Below are positions 43,651 through 52,411 of a DNA stretch of 64,000 nucleotides, in pieces. Both the position numbers and the translations under genes were made by a program. The notes below the pieces were generated by a model. That model was not told the origin of the DNA, did no database searches, and saw only the letters and a program-made list of their open reading frames with translations. The stretch's first letter is position 1. The number at the start of each line of letters is the position of its first letter. Origin of the DNA: Citrobacter koseri ATCC BAA-895 (GTDB lineage: Bacteria; Pseudomonadota; Gammaproteobacteria; Enterobacterales; Enterobacteriaceae); contig NC_009792.1 in the NCBI RefSeq assembly GCF_000018045.1, positions 310,001 through 374,000 of the forward strand, in the 5' to 3' direction.

Positions 43651-44525
43651 TGGCGGAAGTTACCCAATTGAAGCGTTATGACGCCCCCCGCATTAACTGG
43701 GGAAAATGGTTTCTGATTGGCACCGGGATGCTGGTTTCGGCGTTTATTTTGCTGGTGCCGATGATTTATATCTTCGTACAGGCCTTCAGCAAAGGGCTGA
43801 TGCCGGTCTTACAGAACCTGGCCGACCCGGACATGCTGCACGCGATCTGGCTGACGGTGTTGATTGCGCTGATTGCCGTACCGGTAAACCTGGTGTTTGG
43901 CGTTCTGCTGGCGTGGCTGGTGACGCGCTTTAATTTCCCCGGTCGCCAGCTGCTGCTGACGCTGCTGGATATTCCGTTTGCCGTCTCGCCGGTGGTGGCC
44001 GGTCTGGTCTACCTGCTGTTTTACGGCTCGAACGGCCCGCTGGGCGACTGGCTGGATGAGCACAACCTGCAAATTATGTTCGCCTGGCCGGGAATGGTGC
44101 TGGTCACTATTTTCGTCACCTGTCCGTTTGTGGTGCGTGAACTGGTGCCGGTTATGCTGAGTCAGGGCAGCCAGGAAGATGAAGCGGCGATTCTGCTTGG
44201 CGCTTCTGGCTGGCAAATGTTCCGTCGCGTTACGTTGCCTAATATTCGCTGGGCGCTGCTGTACGGCGTGGTGCTGACCAACGCGCGCGCCATTGGCGAG
44301 TTCGGCGCGGTGTCGGTGGTTTCCGGCTCGATTCGCGGCGAAACCCTGTCGCTGCCGTTACAGATTGAATTACTGGAGCAGGACTACAACACCGTCGGCT
44401 CCTTTACCGCCGCCGCGCTGCTGACGCTGATGGCGATTATTACCCTGTTTTTGAAGAGTATGTTGCAATGGCGCCTGGAAAATCAGGAAAAACGCGCGCA
44501 ACAGGAGGAAAATCATGAGCATTGA
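43650..44525 (+). CDS. cysW: Sulfate/thiosulfate ABC transporter permease CysW
   Basis: The second permease subunit, 291 residues, with EAA loop QEDEAAILLGASGWQMFRRVTLPNIRWALLYGVVL. Several transmembrane helices follow a cytoplasmic N terminus. Its last 11 bp overlap cysA. Confidence 0.96.
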   Translation: MAEVTQLKRYDAPRINWGKWFLIGTGMLVSAFILLVPMIYIFVQAFSKGLMPVLQNLADPDMLHAIWLTVLIALIAVPVNLVFGVLLAWLVTRFNFPGRQLLLTLLDIPFAVSPVVAGLVYLLFYGSNGPLGDWLDEHNLQIMFAWPGMVLVTIFVTCPFVVRELVPVMLSQGSQEDEAAILLGASGWQMFRRVTLPNIRWALLYGVVLTNARAIGEFGAVSVVSGSIRGETLSLPLQIELLEQDYNTVGSFTAAALLTLMAIITLFLKSMLQWRLENQEKRAQQEENHEH

Positions 44526-45612
44526 GATTGCCAATATTAAGAAGTCTTTTGGTCGCACCCAGGTGCTGAACGATATCTCGCTGGATATTCCTTCAGGTCA
44601 GATGGTTGCCTTGCTGGGGCCGTCCGGTTCCGGTAAAACCACGCTGCTGCGTATTATTGCCGGGCTGGAGCATCAGACCAGCGGGCACATTCGTTTTCAC
44701 GGTACAGACGTAAGCCGTCTGCACGCGCGCGATCGTAAAGTCGGCTTTGTTTTTCAGCACTATGCGCTGTTTCGTCATATGACGGTGTTCGACAATATCG
44801 CCTTTGGCCTGACGGTGCTGCCGCGTCGCGAACGTCCGAATGCGGCGGCCATTAAAGCGAAAGTGACGAAGCTGCTGGAAATGGTGCAACTGGCCCATCT
44901 GGCGGAGCGTTTTCCGGCACAGCTTTCTGGCGGGCAGAAACAGCGCGTGGCGCTGGCGCGCGCGTTAGCGGTTGAGCCGCAGATCCTGCTGCTGGATGAA
45001 CCGTTTGGCGCGCTTGATGCGCAGGTGCGTAAAGAGCTGCGCCGCTGGCTGCGTCAGCTGCATGAAGAGTTGAAATTTACCAGCGTGTTTGTCACCCACG
45101 ATCAGGAAGAGGCTACGGAAGTGGCGGATCGCGTGGTGGTGATGAGCCAGGGCAACATTGAACAGGCCGATGCGCCGGACCAGGTGTGGCGTGAACCCGC
45201 CACCCGCTTTGTGCTGGAGTTTATGGGCGAAGTGAACCGTTTGCAGGGAACGATTCGCGGCGGTCAGTTTCACGTTGGCGCGCATCGCTGGCCGCTGGGG
45301 TATACGCCAGCGTACCAGGGGGCGGTCGATCTGTTCCTGCGTCCGTGGGAGGTGGATGTCAGCCGCCGCACCAGTCTGGATTCCCCGCTGCCGGTACAGG
45401 TGCTGGAGGCCAGTCCGAAAGGTCACTACACCCAATTAGTCGTGCAGCCTCTGGGGTGGTATAACGAACCGCTGACGGTGGTGATGCAGGGGGATAATCC
45501 CCCACAGCGCGGCGAGCGGCTGTTTGTCGGGCTGCAAAATGCGCGGTTGTACAACGGCAACCAGCGCATTGAGACGCGCGAAGAGGAGCTTGCTCTGGCA
45601 GAATCGGCCTGA
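44515..45612 (+). CDS. cysA: Sulfate/thiosulfate import ATPase CysA
   Basis: A 365-residue ABC ATPase. Walker A GPSGSGKTTLLR, ABC signature LSGGQKQRVALARAL, Walker B ILLLDEPFGALDAQV and His-switch VFVTHDQEEATEVADRV are intact. A C-terminal TOBE-like regulatory domain covers about residues 240-360. SD AGGAGGAAAATC. A REP pair separates it from cysM. Confidence 0.97.
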   Translation: MSIEIANIKKSFGRTQVLNDISLDIPSGQMVALLGPSGSGKTTLLRIIAGLEHQTSGHIRFHGTDVSRLHARDRKVGFVFQHYALFRHMTVFDNIAFGLTVLPRRERPNAAAIKAKVTKLLEMVQLAHLAERFPAQLSGGQKQRVALARALAVEPQILLLDEPFGALDAQVRKELRRWLRQLHEELKFTSVFVTHDQEEATEVADRVVVMSQGNIEQADAPDQVWREPATRFVLEFMGEVNRLQGTIRGGQFHVGAHRWPLGYTPAYQGAVDLFLRPWEVDVSRRTSLDSPLPVQVLEASPKGHYTQLVVQPLGWYNEPLTVVMQGDNPPQRGERLFVGLQNARLYNGNQRIETREEELALAESA

Positions 45613-45634
45613 TAGGTTAATATCACGTAGTTTT

Positions 45635-45706
45635 GCCGGGTGGCGCTGCGCTGACCCGGCCTACAATATGATCTGCGTAGGCCCGGTAAGCGAAGCGCCA
45701 CCGGGC
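45635..45706. repeat. REP pair between cysA and cysM
   Basis: GCCGGGTGGCGCTGCG...ACCCGGCCTAC is followed by GTAGGCCCGGTAAGCG...GCCACCGGGC. The last unit, followed by TTTT, could also terminate or attenuate transcription before cysM, whose GTG is 19 bp further on. Confidence 0.85.
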
Positions 45707-45724
45707 TTTTTACTGGACAGAGAA

Positions 45725-46636
45725 GTGAACACATTAGAACAAACAATTGGCAATACGCCTCTGGTGAAATTGCAGCGGATGGCGCCGGATAACGGCAGTG
45801 AAATTTGGGTCAAGCTGGAAGGTAATAACCCTGCCGGGTCAGTGAAAGACCGGGCGGCGCTGTCGATGATCGTCCAGGCAGAAAAGCGCGGGGAAATTAA
45901 GCCCGGCGATGTGCTGATTGAAGCGACCAGCGGCAATACCGGTATTGCGCTGGCGATGATTGCCGCACTGAAAGGCTATCGCATGAAACTGCTGATGCCG
46001 GACAACATGAGCCAGGAGCGCCGCGCGGCGATGCGCGCCTATGGCGCGGATCTGATTCTGGTGTCTAAAGAGCAAGGGATGGAAGGCGCGCGCGATTTGG
46101 CGCTGGAAATGGCCGAACGCGGAGAAGGTAAGCTGCTCGATCAGTTTAACAATCCCGACAACCCTTACGCGCACTACACCACGACCGGGCCGGAAATCTG
46201 GCAGCAAACCTCAGGTCGCATCACCCACTTTGTCTCCAGTATGGGAACAACTGGCACGATTACCGGTGTGTCGCGCTTCCTGCGCGAACAGGAAAAACCG
46301 GTAACGATTGTTGGCCTGCAACCGGAAGAGGGCAGCAGCATTCCGGGGATTCGTCGCTGGCCCGCAGAATATATGCCGGGTATTTTTAATGCTCAGCTTG
46401 TGGATCAGGTGCTGGATATTCACCAGAGCGAGGCGGAAAACACCATGCGCGAACTGGCAGTACGCGAAGGTATTTTCTGCGGTGTGAGTTCCGGCGGCGC
46501 GGTTGCCGGTGCGTTACGCGTCGCCCGCGCGACGCCGGGGGCCGTGGTGGTTGCGATCATCTGCGATCGCGGCGATCGCTATCTTTCTACCGGCGTTTTT
46601 GGCGAAGAACACTTCAGCCAGGGGGCTGGGATTTAG
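45725..46636 (+). CDS. cysM: Cysteine synthase B (O-acetylserine sulfhydrylase B, CysM)
   Basis: Makes cysteine (or S-sulfocysteine from thiosulfate) from O-acetylserine; its link to thiosulfate fits its place behind the thiosulfate importer. It is 303 residues, with the PLP lysine at position 41 (NNPAGSVKDRAALS) and the phosphate loop EATSGNTGIALA. The start is a GTG (codes NTLEQTIGNTPLVKLQ). The much longer frame opening at 45524 lies inside cysA and the REP. A REP pair follows. Confidence 0.96.
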   Translation: MNTLEQTIGNTPLVKLQRMAPDNGSEIWVKLEGNNPAGSVKDRAALSMIVQAEKRGEIKPGDVLIEATSGNTGIALAMIAALKGYRMKLLMPDNMSQERRAAMRAYGADLILVSKEQGMEGARDLALEMAERGEGKLLDQFNNPDNPYAHYTTTGPEIWQQTSGRITHFVSSMGTTGTITGVSRFLREQEKPVTIVGLQPEEGSSIPGIRRWPAEYMPGIFNAQLVDQVLDIHQSEAENTMRELAVREGIFCGVSSGGAVAGALRVARATPGAVVVAIICDRGDRYLSTGVFGEEHFSQGAGI

Positions 46637-46639
46637 CCT

Positions 46640-46722
46640 GTAGGCCTGATAAGCGTAGCGCCATCCGGCAACCGTAAAGTACGATCGCCGGATGACGACG
46701 CAAAGCGTCTTATCCGGCCTGC
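46640..46722. repeat. REP pair between cysM and yfeJ
   Basis: GTAGGCCTGATAAGCG...CGCCATCCGGC and the inverted GCCGGATGACGACG...CTTATCCGGCCTGC fill the space between the convergent genes cysM and yfeJ. Confidence 0.88.
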
Positions 46723-46726
46723 AACG

Positions 46727-47443
46727 TCAAGCGTTACGTTTCTCAACCAGCAGGTCGAGGAAGCGCCACAGTTTCTCGTTCATCTCCTGATAATTCCACT
46801 CGCGCATTTCGGCGTTCGAGCGAATAAAGCGCTTCCCTTTTGCCGCAGCCAGTTCCTGTTCTGAATGCTGGATCAGCCCTTCTACCGCCTCGGCGGTAAA
46901 CTCCATATGGCACTGAAAACCGTAGACGGCGTTACCGTATTGCACGATCTGGCGCGGACATCCTTCGCTTGTCGCGAGAACGACCGACTGATCGGTTAAC
47001 CCTGGCATATCGTTGTGCCAGTGCCCGACCACAAGCGGAGAGCCGAAATGAGCGAGCAGCGGATTCTGTTTCCCGGCTTCCGTCAGCGTAATCGGATAGT
47101 GGCCGATCTCCTTTTCCGGGCTCTGGCGTACTTTTGCGCCCAGCGCCTCACCAATCAACTGGGAACCAAGACAGATGCCGATCACAATACGACGCGCAGA
47201 GATCGCCTGATTAATAAGCCGCTGCTCCGCTAAAGAGTCAAAATATGGGCACTCTTCGAGCGTAGTACGCGGTGACTGCGGGCCGCCAAACACCACCAGC
47301 ATATCGAAACCATCCGCATTGGCGGGGACAGGTTCACCGGCATACACGCGGGACCAGGAGAGGGGATAACCGCGATCCTCAGCCCATTGCAGATAGGCTC
47401 CGGCAGATTCGAAAGACTCATGAACGACAAAATGAACTCGCAC
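46727..47443 (-). CDS. yfeJ: Class I glutamine amidotransferase-like protein YfeJ
   Basis: A 238-residue protein of the GATase class I fold. The nucleophile is in VIGICLGSQLIGEALG and the catalytic His in YGFQCHMEFTAEAVE, with VFGGPQSP nearby. The true substrate is unknown; similar proteins hydrolyse gamma-glutamyl amides or act as GMP synthase-like enzymes. The start is a GTG preceded by AGGAGAG. It lies 13 bp downstream of ptsJ, a pair found in Salmonella and Citrobacter but not in E. coli K-12. Confidence 0.85.
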   Translation of the reverse strand: MRVHFVVHESFESAGAYLQWAEDRGYPLSWSRVYAGEPVPANADGFDMLVVFGGPQSPRTTLEECPYFDSLAEQRLINQAISARRIVIGICLGSQLIGEALGAKVRQSPEKEIGHYPITLTEAGKQNPLLAHFGSPLVVGHWHNDMPGLTDQSVVLATSEGCPRQIVQYGNAVYGFQCHMEFTAEAVEGLIQHSEQELAAAKGKRFIRSNAEMREWNYQEMNEKLWRFLDLLVEKRNA

Positions 47444-47456
47444 TTTTTCTCTCCTG

Positions 47457-48749
47457 TTAACGTTTTAACGCCTGATGGATATCAGCCGCCAGTTTGTTGA
47501 TATCGCCGTCGCCCAGCGTCGACAGCGTAATGCGCAGACCGTGGGCGGGCGCGTTGACGCCAAATGCTTCGCCTTCTCGTACCAGCCAGCCCGCTTTCGC
47601 CAGCATAAACGCGATGCTCTGGCTGTGGCTTTTCAACGGCAACCACGCATTCAGCCCATCGCCAGGGGCGTGTGTAAGCCCGGTTCGCTGGAGCGCGCAG
47701 GCCAGCTTCTGCTGCTGCGAAGCATAAAATTTCCGGGTCTGCGCCAGCGTTCGCTGATAGTTTTTGTCACTCAGACAGGCATGCACTAAATCTTGCAACA
47801 GATGACTGACCCACTGACTGCCGGAATTAAGGCGCAGGCGCAGTCTGGCTGAGGTGGCGGGATCGCTGGCGACAATGGCAAGACGCAGATCCGGCCCCAG
47901 CGTCTTTGACATCGAGCGAACCACTGACCAGTGTAGCGTCTCCGGGGCGATCACCGGGTGCCAGGGAGATGAAGAGAGCAGGGCAAAGTGGTCGTCGATA
48001 ATAACCAGCGCTTGCGGGTATTTTGCCACAATGTTCTGTAGCGCGGCGGCGCGGGAGGCGCTCAAACTGCACCCCGTAGGATTGTGGGCGCGCGGGGTTA
48101 AAATGACGGCGCGGGCGCCATTTTTCAGCGCCTGCTCCAGCATCTCAGGCTGCATACCTTCGCTATCGACGCCGACGGGGATGGCAGAAAAACCGGCGTA
48201 GCGCAGCATACTGATGCTGCTTAAAAAGCAGGGATCTTCCACCGCCACGCTGTCACCCGGCAGTAAATGGGCGCACAGCAGACGCTCGATGGCGTCAATC
48301 GCCCCACTGGTGATATCAATCTCGCCTTCGCCAGGTATGGCATCCTGCATCCACTGCTTCGCCCACGCGTGAAGGGTGGGAGAAACGGCCGCATCGCCGT
48401 AAAGACGCGGTGACTTATTTATTGTCGAAAAATAACTGCTGAGATCGGGCAGCCGTTGGGGATCGGGATTGCCGCCGGAAAGATCGGTCAGCGGCGTATC
48501 GGGACTGCTTCCTTCCAGCGCGAGCGGAGAAGGCGCACCTTTAATGACCGTACCGTTACGTCCCTGGCTCAGGGCCAGGCCGGATGTCACCAGCCGTTTG
48601 TAAGCCGCCGCGACAGTATTGCGGTTCACGCTTAATTCCGATGCCAGTTCCCGCACCGGCGGCAGCGTTTCCCCTGGCGCCAGTGCGCCGGTGGTGACAT
48701 GCTGACGAATACTGTCAAAGATTTCGCTGGCGGTTTTTCCGTCGATCAT
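47457..48749 (-). CDS. ptsJ: MocR-family regulator PtsJ
   Basis: A 430-residue regulator with an N-terminal GntR winged helix (GETLPPVRELASELSVNRNTVAAAYKRLVTSG). A C-terminal fold-type I aminotransferase domain follows, which binds PLP through the Lys in SMSKTLGPDLRLAI. In Salmonella PtsJ controls pdxK and senses pyridoxal phosphate. It diverges from pdxK across 82 bp with repeated TATGAC motifs and probably heads a ptsJ-yfeJ unit. Confidence 0.92.
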   Translation of the reverse strand: MIDGKTASEIFDSIRQHVTTGALAPGETLPPVRELASELSVNRNTVAAAYKRLVTSGLALSQGRNGTVIKGAPSPLALEGSSPDTPLTDLSGGNPDPQRLPDLSSYFSTINKSPRLYGDAAVSPTLHAWAKQWMQDAIPGEGEIDITSGAIDAIERLLCAHLLPGDSVAVEDPCFLSSISMLRYAGFSAIPVGVDSEGMQPEMLEQALKNGARAVILTPRAHNPTGCSLSASRAAALQNIVAKYPQALVIIDDHFALLSSSPWHPVIAPETLHWSVVRSMSKTLGPDLRLAIVASDPATSARLRLRLNSGSQWVSHLLQDLVHACLSDKNYQRTLAQTRKFYASQQQKLACALQRTGLTHAPGDGLNAWLPLKSHSQSIAFMLAKAGWLVREGEAFGVNAPAHGLRITLSTLGDGDINKLAADIHQALKR

Positions 48750-48757
48750 TATTGACC

Positions 48758-48785
48758 TATGACAAAATGAATTTTAGCATATGAC
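48758..48785. promoter_or_regulatory. Candidate PtsJ direct repeats
   Basis: TATGAC occurs at 48758-48763 and again at 48780-48785, 22 bp (two helical turns) apart, in the gap between ptsJ and pdxK. MocR regulators typically bind direct repeats like this. The match to the known PtsJ site is not verified. Confidence 0.45.
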
Positions 48786-48831
48786 GATAATAGTGAGGCG
48801 TTAGCCCGCTGTCCAGTGAGAGGAGAGGTAA

Positions 48832-49698
48832 ATGGGGCAGGATAGTGAAATACAGTCAGTGCTCTTCGACGATAAGCATCGGGCTTTACAGACCGACATT
48901 GTCGCCGTTCAGTCACAGGTGGTGTACGGCAGCGTAGGCAACAGTATTGCCGTACCGGCGATTAAAGCGCAGGGCTTGCGGGTGACGGCGGTGCCCACGG
49001 TGCTGTTCAGTAATACGCCGCATTATGAAACGTTTTACGGCGGCATTATTCCTGCCGACTGGTTCAGCGGTTATCTCCAGGCCTTAAATGAGCGGGATGC
49101 GCTGCGTGAGCTTAAAGCGGTCACGACAGGCTATATGGGCAGTGCGGAACAAATCGTTCTGCTGGCGAAATGGCTGGAAACGGTGCGGATCGCGCATCCT
49201 GAGGTGTGCATTCTGGTCGATCCGGTGATTGGCGACACGGACAGCGGAATGTATGTGAAAGCGGAGATCCCGCAGGCGTATCGTCATTATCTGCTGCCGT
49301 TGGCGCAGGGGCTGACGCCGAATGTGTTCGAGCTGGAGATGCTCAGCGGCAAACCGTGCGGCACGCTGGATGAAGCGGTTGCAGCGGCGAAATCGCTGCT
49401 TTCCGACACGCTGAAGTGGATTGTGATCACCAGTGCGCCAGGCCAGACGGCGGATACCATCAATGTGGCGGTGGTGACGAACGGCGGCGTGGATGTGATT
49501 GAACACCCGCGTGTGGAAACCGATTTAAAAGGGACGGGCGATCTGTTCTGCGCCGAACTGGTGAGCGGTATTGTGCAGGGGAAAGCGCTGACGGCGGCGA
49601 CGCGACATGCCGCAGAGCGCGTGCTGGAGGTGATGACCTGGACGCAGCGCTGCGGGTGTGATGAGTTGATTCTGCCACCGGCAGGGGAGGCGCGATGA
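48832..49698 (+). CDS. pdxK: Pyridoxine/pyridoxal/pyridoxamine kinase PdxK
   Basis: Phosphorylates B6 vitamers for the PLP salvage pathway. The 288-residue ribokinase-fold protein carries QSQVVYGSVGNSIAVPAIKAQGL, VDPVIGDTDSGMYV and the anion-hole motif GTGDLFCAELVSGIV. SD AGAGGAGAGG. Divergent from ptsJ, its likely regulator. The TGA overlaps the ATG of the small gene that follows. Confidence 0.96.
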   Translation: MGQDSEIQSVLFDDKHRALQTDIVAVQSQVVYGSVGNSIAVPAIKAQGLRVTAVPTVLFSNTPHYETFYGGIIPADWFSGYLQALNERDALRELKAVTTGYMGSAEQIVLLAKWLETVRIAHPEVCILVDPVIGDTDSGMYVKAEIPQAYRHYLLPLAQGLTPNVFELEMLSGKPCGTLDEAVAAAKSLLSDTLKWIVITSAPGQTADTINVAVVTNGGVDVIEHPRVETDLKGTGDLFCAELVSGIVQGKALTAATRHAAERVLEVMTWTQRCGCDELILPPAGEAR

Positions 49699-49934
49699 AG
49701 AGTTATCGGCTGGTGGTTCGCCAGCAGGGGCGTGTGGTTGGTCACTTTGAAACGAGCGGGCTTGATGCGCTGGAGGATATCTGCGTGGCGCGCGCGATGT
49801 TCGGCATTGCGGGCGGCTATCAGTGCGAATTGCTGGTGTCGGACTCGGAGAAGCGGATGCTGGAAAGCGGGCCGGAAGGGATGAAGATCCTGATGCGCGA
49901 GAAGTGCTACCGTCCAGTCACCTCGCTGTTGTGA
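49695..49934 (+). CDS. Small conserved protein of unknown function, coupled to pdxK
   Basis: A 79-residue soluble protein (MKSYRLVVRQQGRVVGHFETSGLDALEDICVARAMFGIAGGYQCELLVSDSEKRMLESGPEGMK). It has no signal peptide, membrane segment or known motif. Its ATG overlaps the pdxK stop by four bases and GGGGAGGCG precedes it, which supports translation and coupling. I recall similar hypothetical proteins behind pdxK in Salmonella. No function is assigned; the partnership with pdxK hints at B6 metabolism. Confidence 0.75.
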   Translation: MKSYRLVVRQQGRVVGHFETSGLDALEDICVARAMFGIAGGYQCELLVSDSEKRMLESGPEGMKILMREKCYRPVTSLL

Positions 49935-49946
49935 GCGCGTAACTAT

Positions 49947-50023
49947 GCCGGATGGCGGCGAAAAACGCCTTATCCGGCCTACGATCTTTTATTGTAGGCC
50001 CGATAAGCGCAGCGCCATCAGGC
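49947..50023. repeat. REP pair between the pdxK unit and crr
   Basis: GCCGGATGGCGGCG...CTTATCCGGCCTAC and GTAGGCCCGATAAGCG...CGCCATCAGGC lie between convergent transcripts, just before the shared crr terminator. Confidence 0.85.
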
Positions 50024-50047
50024 GCGGTTTTACCGTAACCAGGATAA

Positions 50048-50075
50048 AAAAATGGCGCCAGTCGGCGCCATTTTT
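50048..50075. terminator. Bidirectional terminator between crr and the pdxK unit
   Basis: AAAAATGGCGCC-AGTC-GGCGCCATTTTT is a perfect 12-bp inverted repeat with A/T tracts on both sides. It works as an intrinsic terminator for ptsHI-crr on the minus strand and for pdxK on the plus strand. Confidence 0.9.
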
Positions 50076-50089
50076 CCCTGCGGCAAGAA

Positions 50090-50599
50090 TTACTTCTTGA
50101 TGCGGATAACCGGGGTTTCACCCACAGTCACGCTACCGGACAGTTTGATCAGTTCTTTGATTTCGTCCATGTTGGAGATAACAACCGGAGTCAGGGTAGA
50201 CTTGGCTTTTTCTTCCAGCAGCGGCAGATCGAACTCAATTACCGGATCGCCAACTTTAACGCGTTGACCTTCTTCAGCAATACGCTTGAAGCCTTCGCCT
50301 TTCAGTTCAACGGTGTCGATACCGAAGTGAACGAACAGCTCAATGCCGCTATCCGATTCGATAGAGAACGCATGGTTGGTTTCAAAGATTTTGCCGATGG
50401 TGCCGTCTACTGGCGCGACCATTTTGTTACCGGTTGGTTTGATAGCAATGCCATCGCCAACGATTTTCTCGGCAAAAACTACATCCGGCACGTCTTCGAT
50501 GTTGACGATCTCGCCAGAGAGCGGAGCAACAATCTCAATAGTTCCGGTGTCTTTCTTATCATCAGAAACCAGAGATTTTAGTTTATCGAACAAACCCAT
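50090..50599 (-). CDS. crr: PTS glucose-specific EIIA (EIIA-Glc)
   Basis: A 169-residue phosphocarrier that passes phosphate from HPr to IIB of glucose-type transporters and to MurP. It also controls adenylate cyclase and inducer exclusion. The active-site His is residue 91 counting Met (GIELFVHFGIDTVEL), assisted by His76. It is third in ptsHI-crr, 40 bp after ptsI; in E. coli it also has its own promoter within ptsI. Confidence 0.98.
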   Translation of the reverse strand: MGLFDKLKSLVSDDKKDTGTIEIVAPLSGEIVNIEDVPDVVFAEKIVGDGIAIKPTGNKMVAPVDGTIGKIFETNHAFSIESDSGIELFVHFGIDTVELKGEGFKRIAEEGQRVKVGDPVIEFDLPLLEEKAKSTLTPVVISNMDEIKELIKLSGSVTVGETPVIRIKK

Positions 50600-50639
50600 G
50601 ATCTTCTCCTAAGCAGTAAATTGGGCCGCATCTCGTGGA

Positions 50640-52367
50640 TTAGCAGATTGTTTTTTCTTCAATGAACTTGTTAACCAGCGTCATTAACTCGTCCGTTGTC
50701 GGTTGAGCAAGAGCCTGCTCTGCTAACACCTTCGCATCTTCGAAGTTCGTGTTACGGATAATCTTCTTAATGCGCGGGATAGAAATGGCGCTCATAGAGA
50801 ATTCGTCCAGACCCATCCCCAGCAACAGAAGTGTAGCACGTTCGTCGCCTGCAAGCTCACCACACATGCCAGTCCATTTACCTTCAGCATGAGAAGCATC
50901 AATAACTTGCTTGATCAAGTTCAGCACGGACGGTGACATTGGCTGGTAAAGATGTGAAATCATATCATTACCACGGTCAACTGCCAGGGTGTACTGCGTT
51001 AAATCATTGGTGCCGATACTAAAGAAATCAACTTCTTTGGCTAAATGACGAGCAATAGTTGCCGCTGCCGGTGTTTCCACCATCACGCCAATCTCAATGC
51101 TTTCATCAAATGCTTTACCTTCGTCGCGCAGTTCCTGTTTGTAGATTTCAATCTCTTTGCGCAGCGCGCGAACTTCTTCAACAGAGATGATCATCGGGAA
51201 CATGATGCGCAGTTTACCGAACGCAGAGGCGCGCAGAATGGCACGAACCTGATCACGCAGGATCTCTTTGCGATCCATCGCGATACGTACCGCACGCCAG
51301 CCCAGGAACGGGTTCTCTTCTTTCGGGAAGTTCATGTACGGCAGTTCTTTGTCGCCGCCGATATCCATAGTACGGACGATAACCGCCTGAGAGCCGCAGG
51401 CTTCAGCGACGGCTTTGTACGCCGCAAACTGTTCTTCTTCAGTCGGCAGCGCGTCACGGTCCATGAACAGGAATTCAGTACGATACAGACCAACGCCTTC
51501 CGCGCCATTGCGCTCTGCGCCTTCAACGTCACGAACGGTACCGATGTTGGCGCAAACTTCTACCTGATGACCGTCCAGCGTGATAGCCGGCAGATCTTTC
51601 AGTTTAGCGAGTTCCGCTTTCTCGGTTGCAACCTGCTCCTGAACGGCGCGCAGTTTTTCAATTTCTTCGTTGGTTGGATTGACGTAAACCTGATTGTTTA
51701 CGGCATCCAGAATCAGATAGTCGTCGTTTTTCACCTGAGAGGTGACGTTACCGGTGCCCACGATGGCCGGCAGTTCCAGAGAACGCGCCATGATAGAGGT
51801 GTGGGAGGTACGTCCACCTGCGTCAGTGATGAAACCCAGCACCTTTTGCAGGTTCAGCTGTGCGGTTTCTGATGGGGTCAGGTCAGCGGCAACCAGGATG
51901 ACTTCGTCCTTGATTGAGCTCAGGTCGATGATTGCCAGACCCAGGATGTTGCGCAGCAGGCGCTTACCAATGTCACGCACGTCAGCCGCGCGTTCTTTCA
52001 GGTATTCATCATCCAGTTCTTCCAGGGCAGTGGCCTGACCTTCGATAACTTCATGCGCAGCTGCGTCAGCCGTCATGTTCTTATCTTTAATCAGGGCTAT
52101 GATTTCCTGCTCCAGCTCCTCATCTTCGAGCAGCATGATATGCCCTTCAAAGATGGCTTCTTTTTCTTCACCGAACGTTTCACCAGCTTTCGTTTTGATC
52201 GCTTCCAGTTGCGCAGATGCCTTGGCACGACCGCTCAGAAAACGTTCAACTTCCTGATCAACCTTGTCGGCAGAAATTTTTTTCCGGTCAATGACGATTT
52301 CGTCTTCTTTCAGCAGCAGTGCTTTGCCGAAAGCGATACCCGGGGATGCTAAAATGCCTGAAATCAT
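50640..52367 (-). CDS. ptsI: PTS enzyme I
   Basis: Autophosphorylates from phosphoenolpyruvate and charges HPr. The 575-residue protein has the phospho-His at residue 189 (GGRTSHTSIMAR). The C-terminal PEP-binding barrel shows NIGTVRDVEGAERNGAEGVGLYRTEFLFM, the catalytic Cys in WTGMCGELAGDE, and the FSIGTNDLTQYTLAVDRGN motif. It is 44 bp after ptsH. Confidence 0.98.
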   Translation of the reverse strand: MISGILASPGIAFGKALLLKEDEIVIDRKKISADKVDQEVERFLSGRAKASAQLEAIKTKAGETFGEEKEAIFEGHIMLLEDEELEQEIIALIKDKNMTADAAAHEVIEGQATALEELDDEYLKERAADVRDIGKRLLRNILGLAIIDLSSIKDEVILVAADLTPSETAQLNLQKVLGFITDAGGRTSHTSIMARSLELPAIVGTGNVTSQVKNDDYLILDAVNNQVYVNPTNEEIEKLRAVQEQVATEKAELAKLKDLPAITLDGHQVEVCANIGTVRDVEGAERNGAEGVGLYRTEFLFMDRDALPTEEEQFAAYKAVAEACGSQAVIVRTMDIGGDKELPYMNFPKEENPFLGWRAVRIAMDRKEILRDQVRAILRASAFGKLRIMFPMIISVEEVRALRKEIEIYKQELRDEGKAFDESIEIGVMVETPAAATIARHLAKEVDFFSIGTNDLTQYTLAVDRGNDMISHLYQPMSPSVLNLIKQVIDASHAEGKWTGMCGELAGDERATLLLLGMGLDEFSMSAISIPRIKKIIRNTNFEDAKVLAEQALAQPTTDELMTLVNKFIEEKTIC

Positions 52368-52411
52368 AACCCTACCTTACTTGTGACTGATTTTTAAAAG
52401 AACCCGGGAAC

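Noticed and set aside
8904..50023. Repeated palindromes considered as CRISPR repeats or mobile elements
   Set aside because: They are isolated REP pairs of the GCCGGATG...CTTATCCGGC type between genes, without regular spacers or transposase genes.
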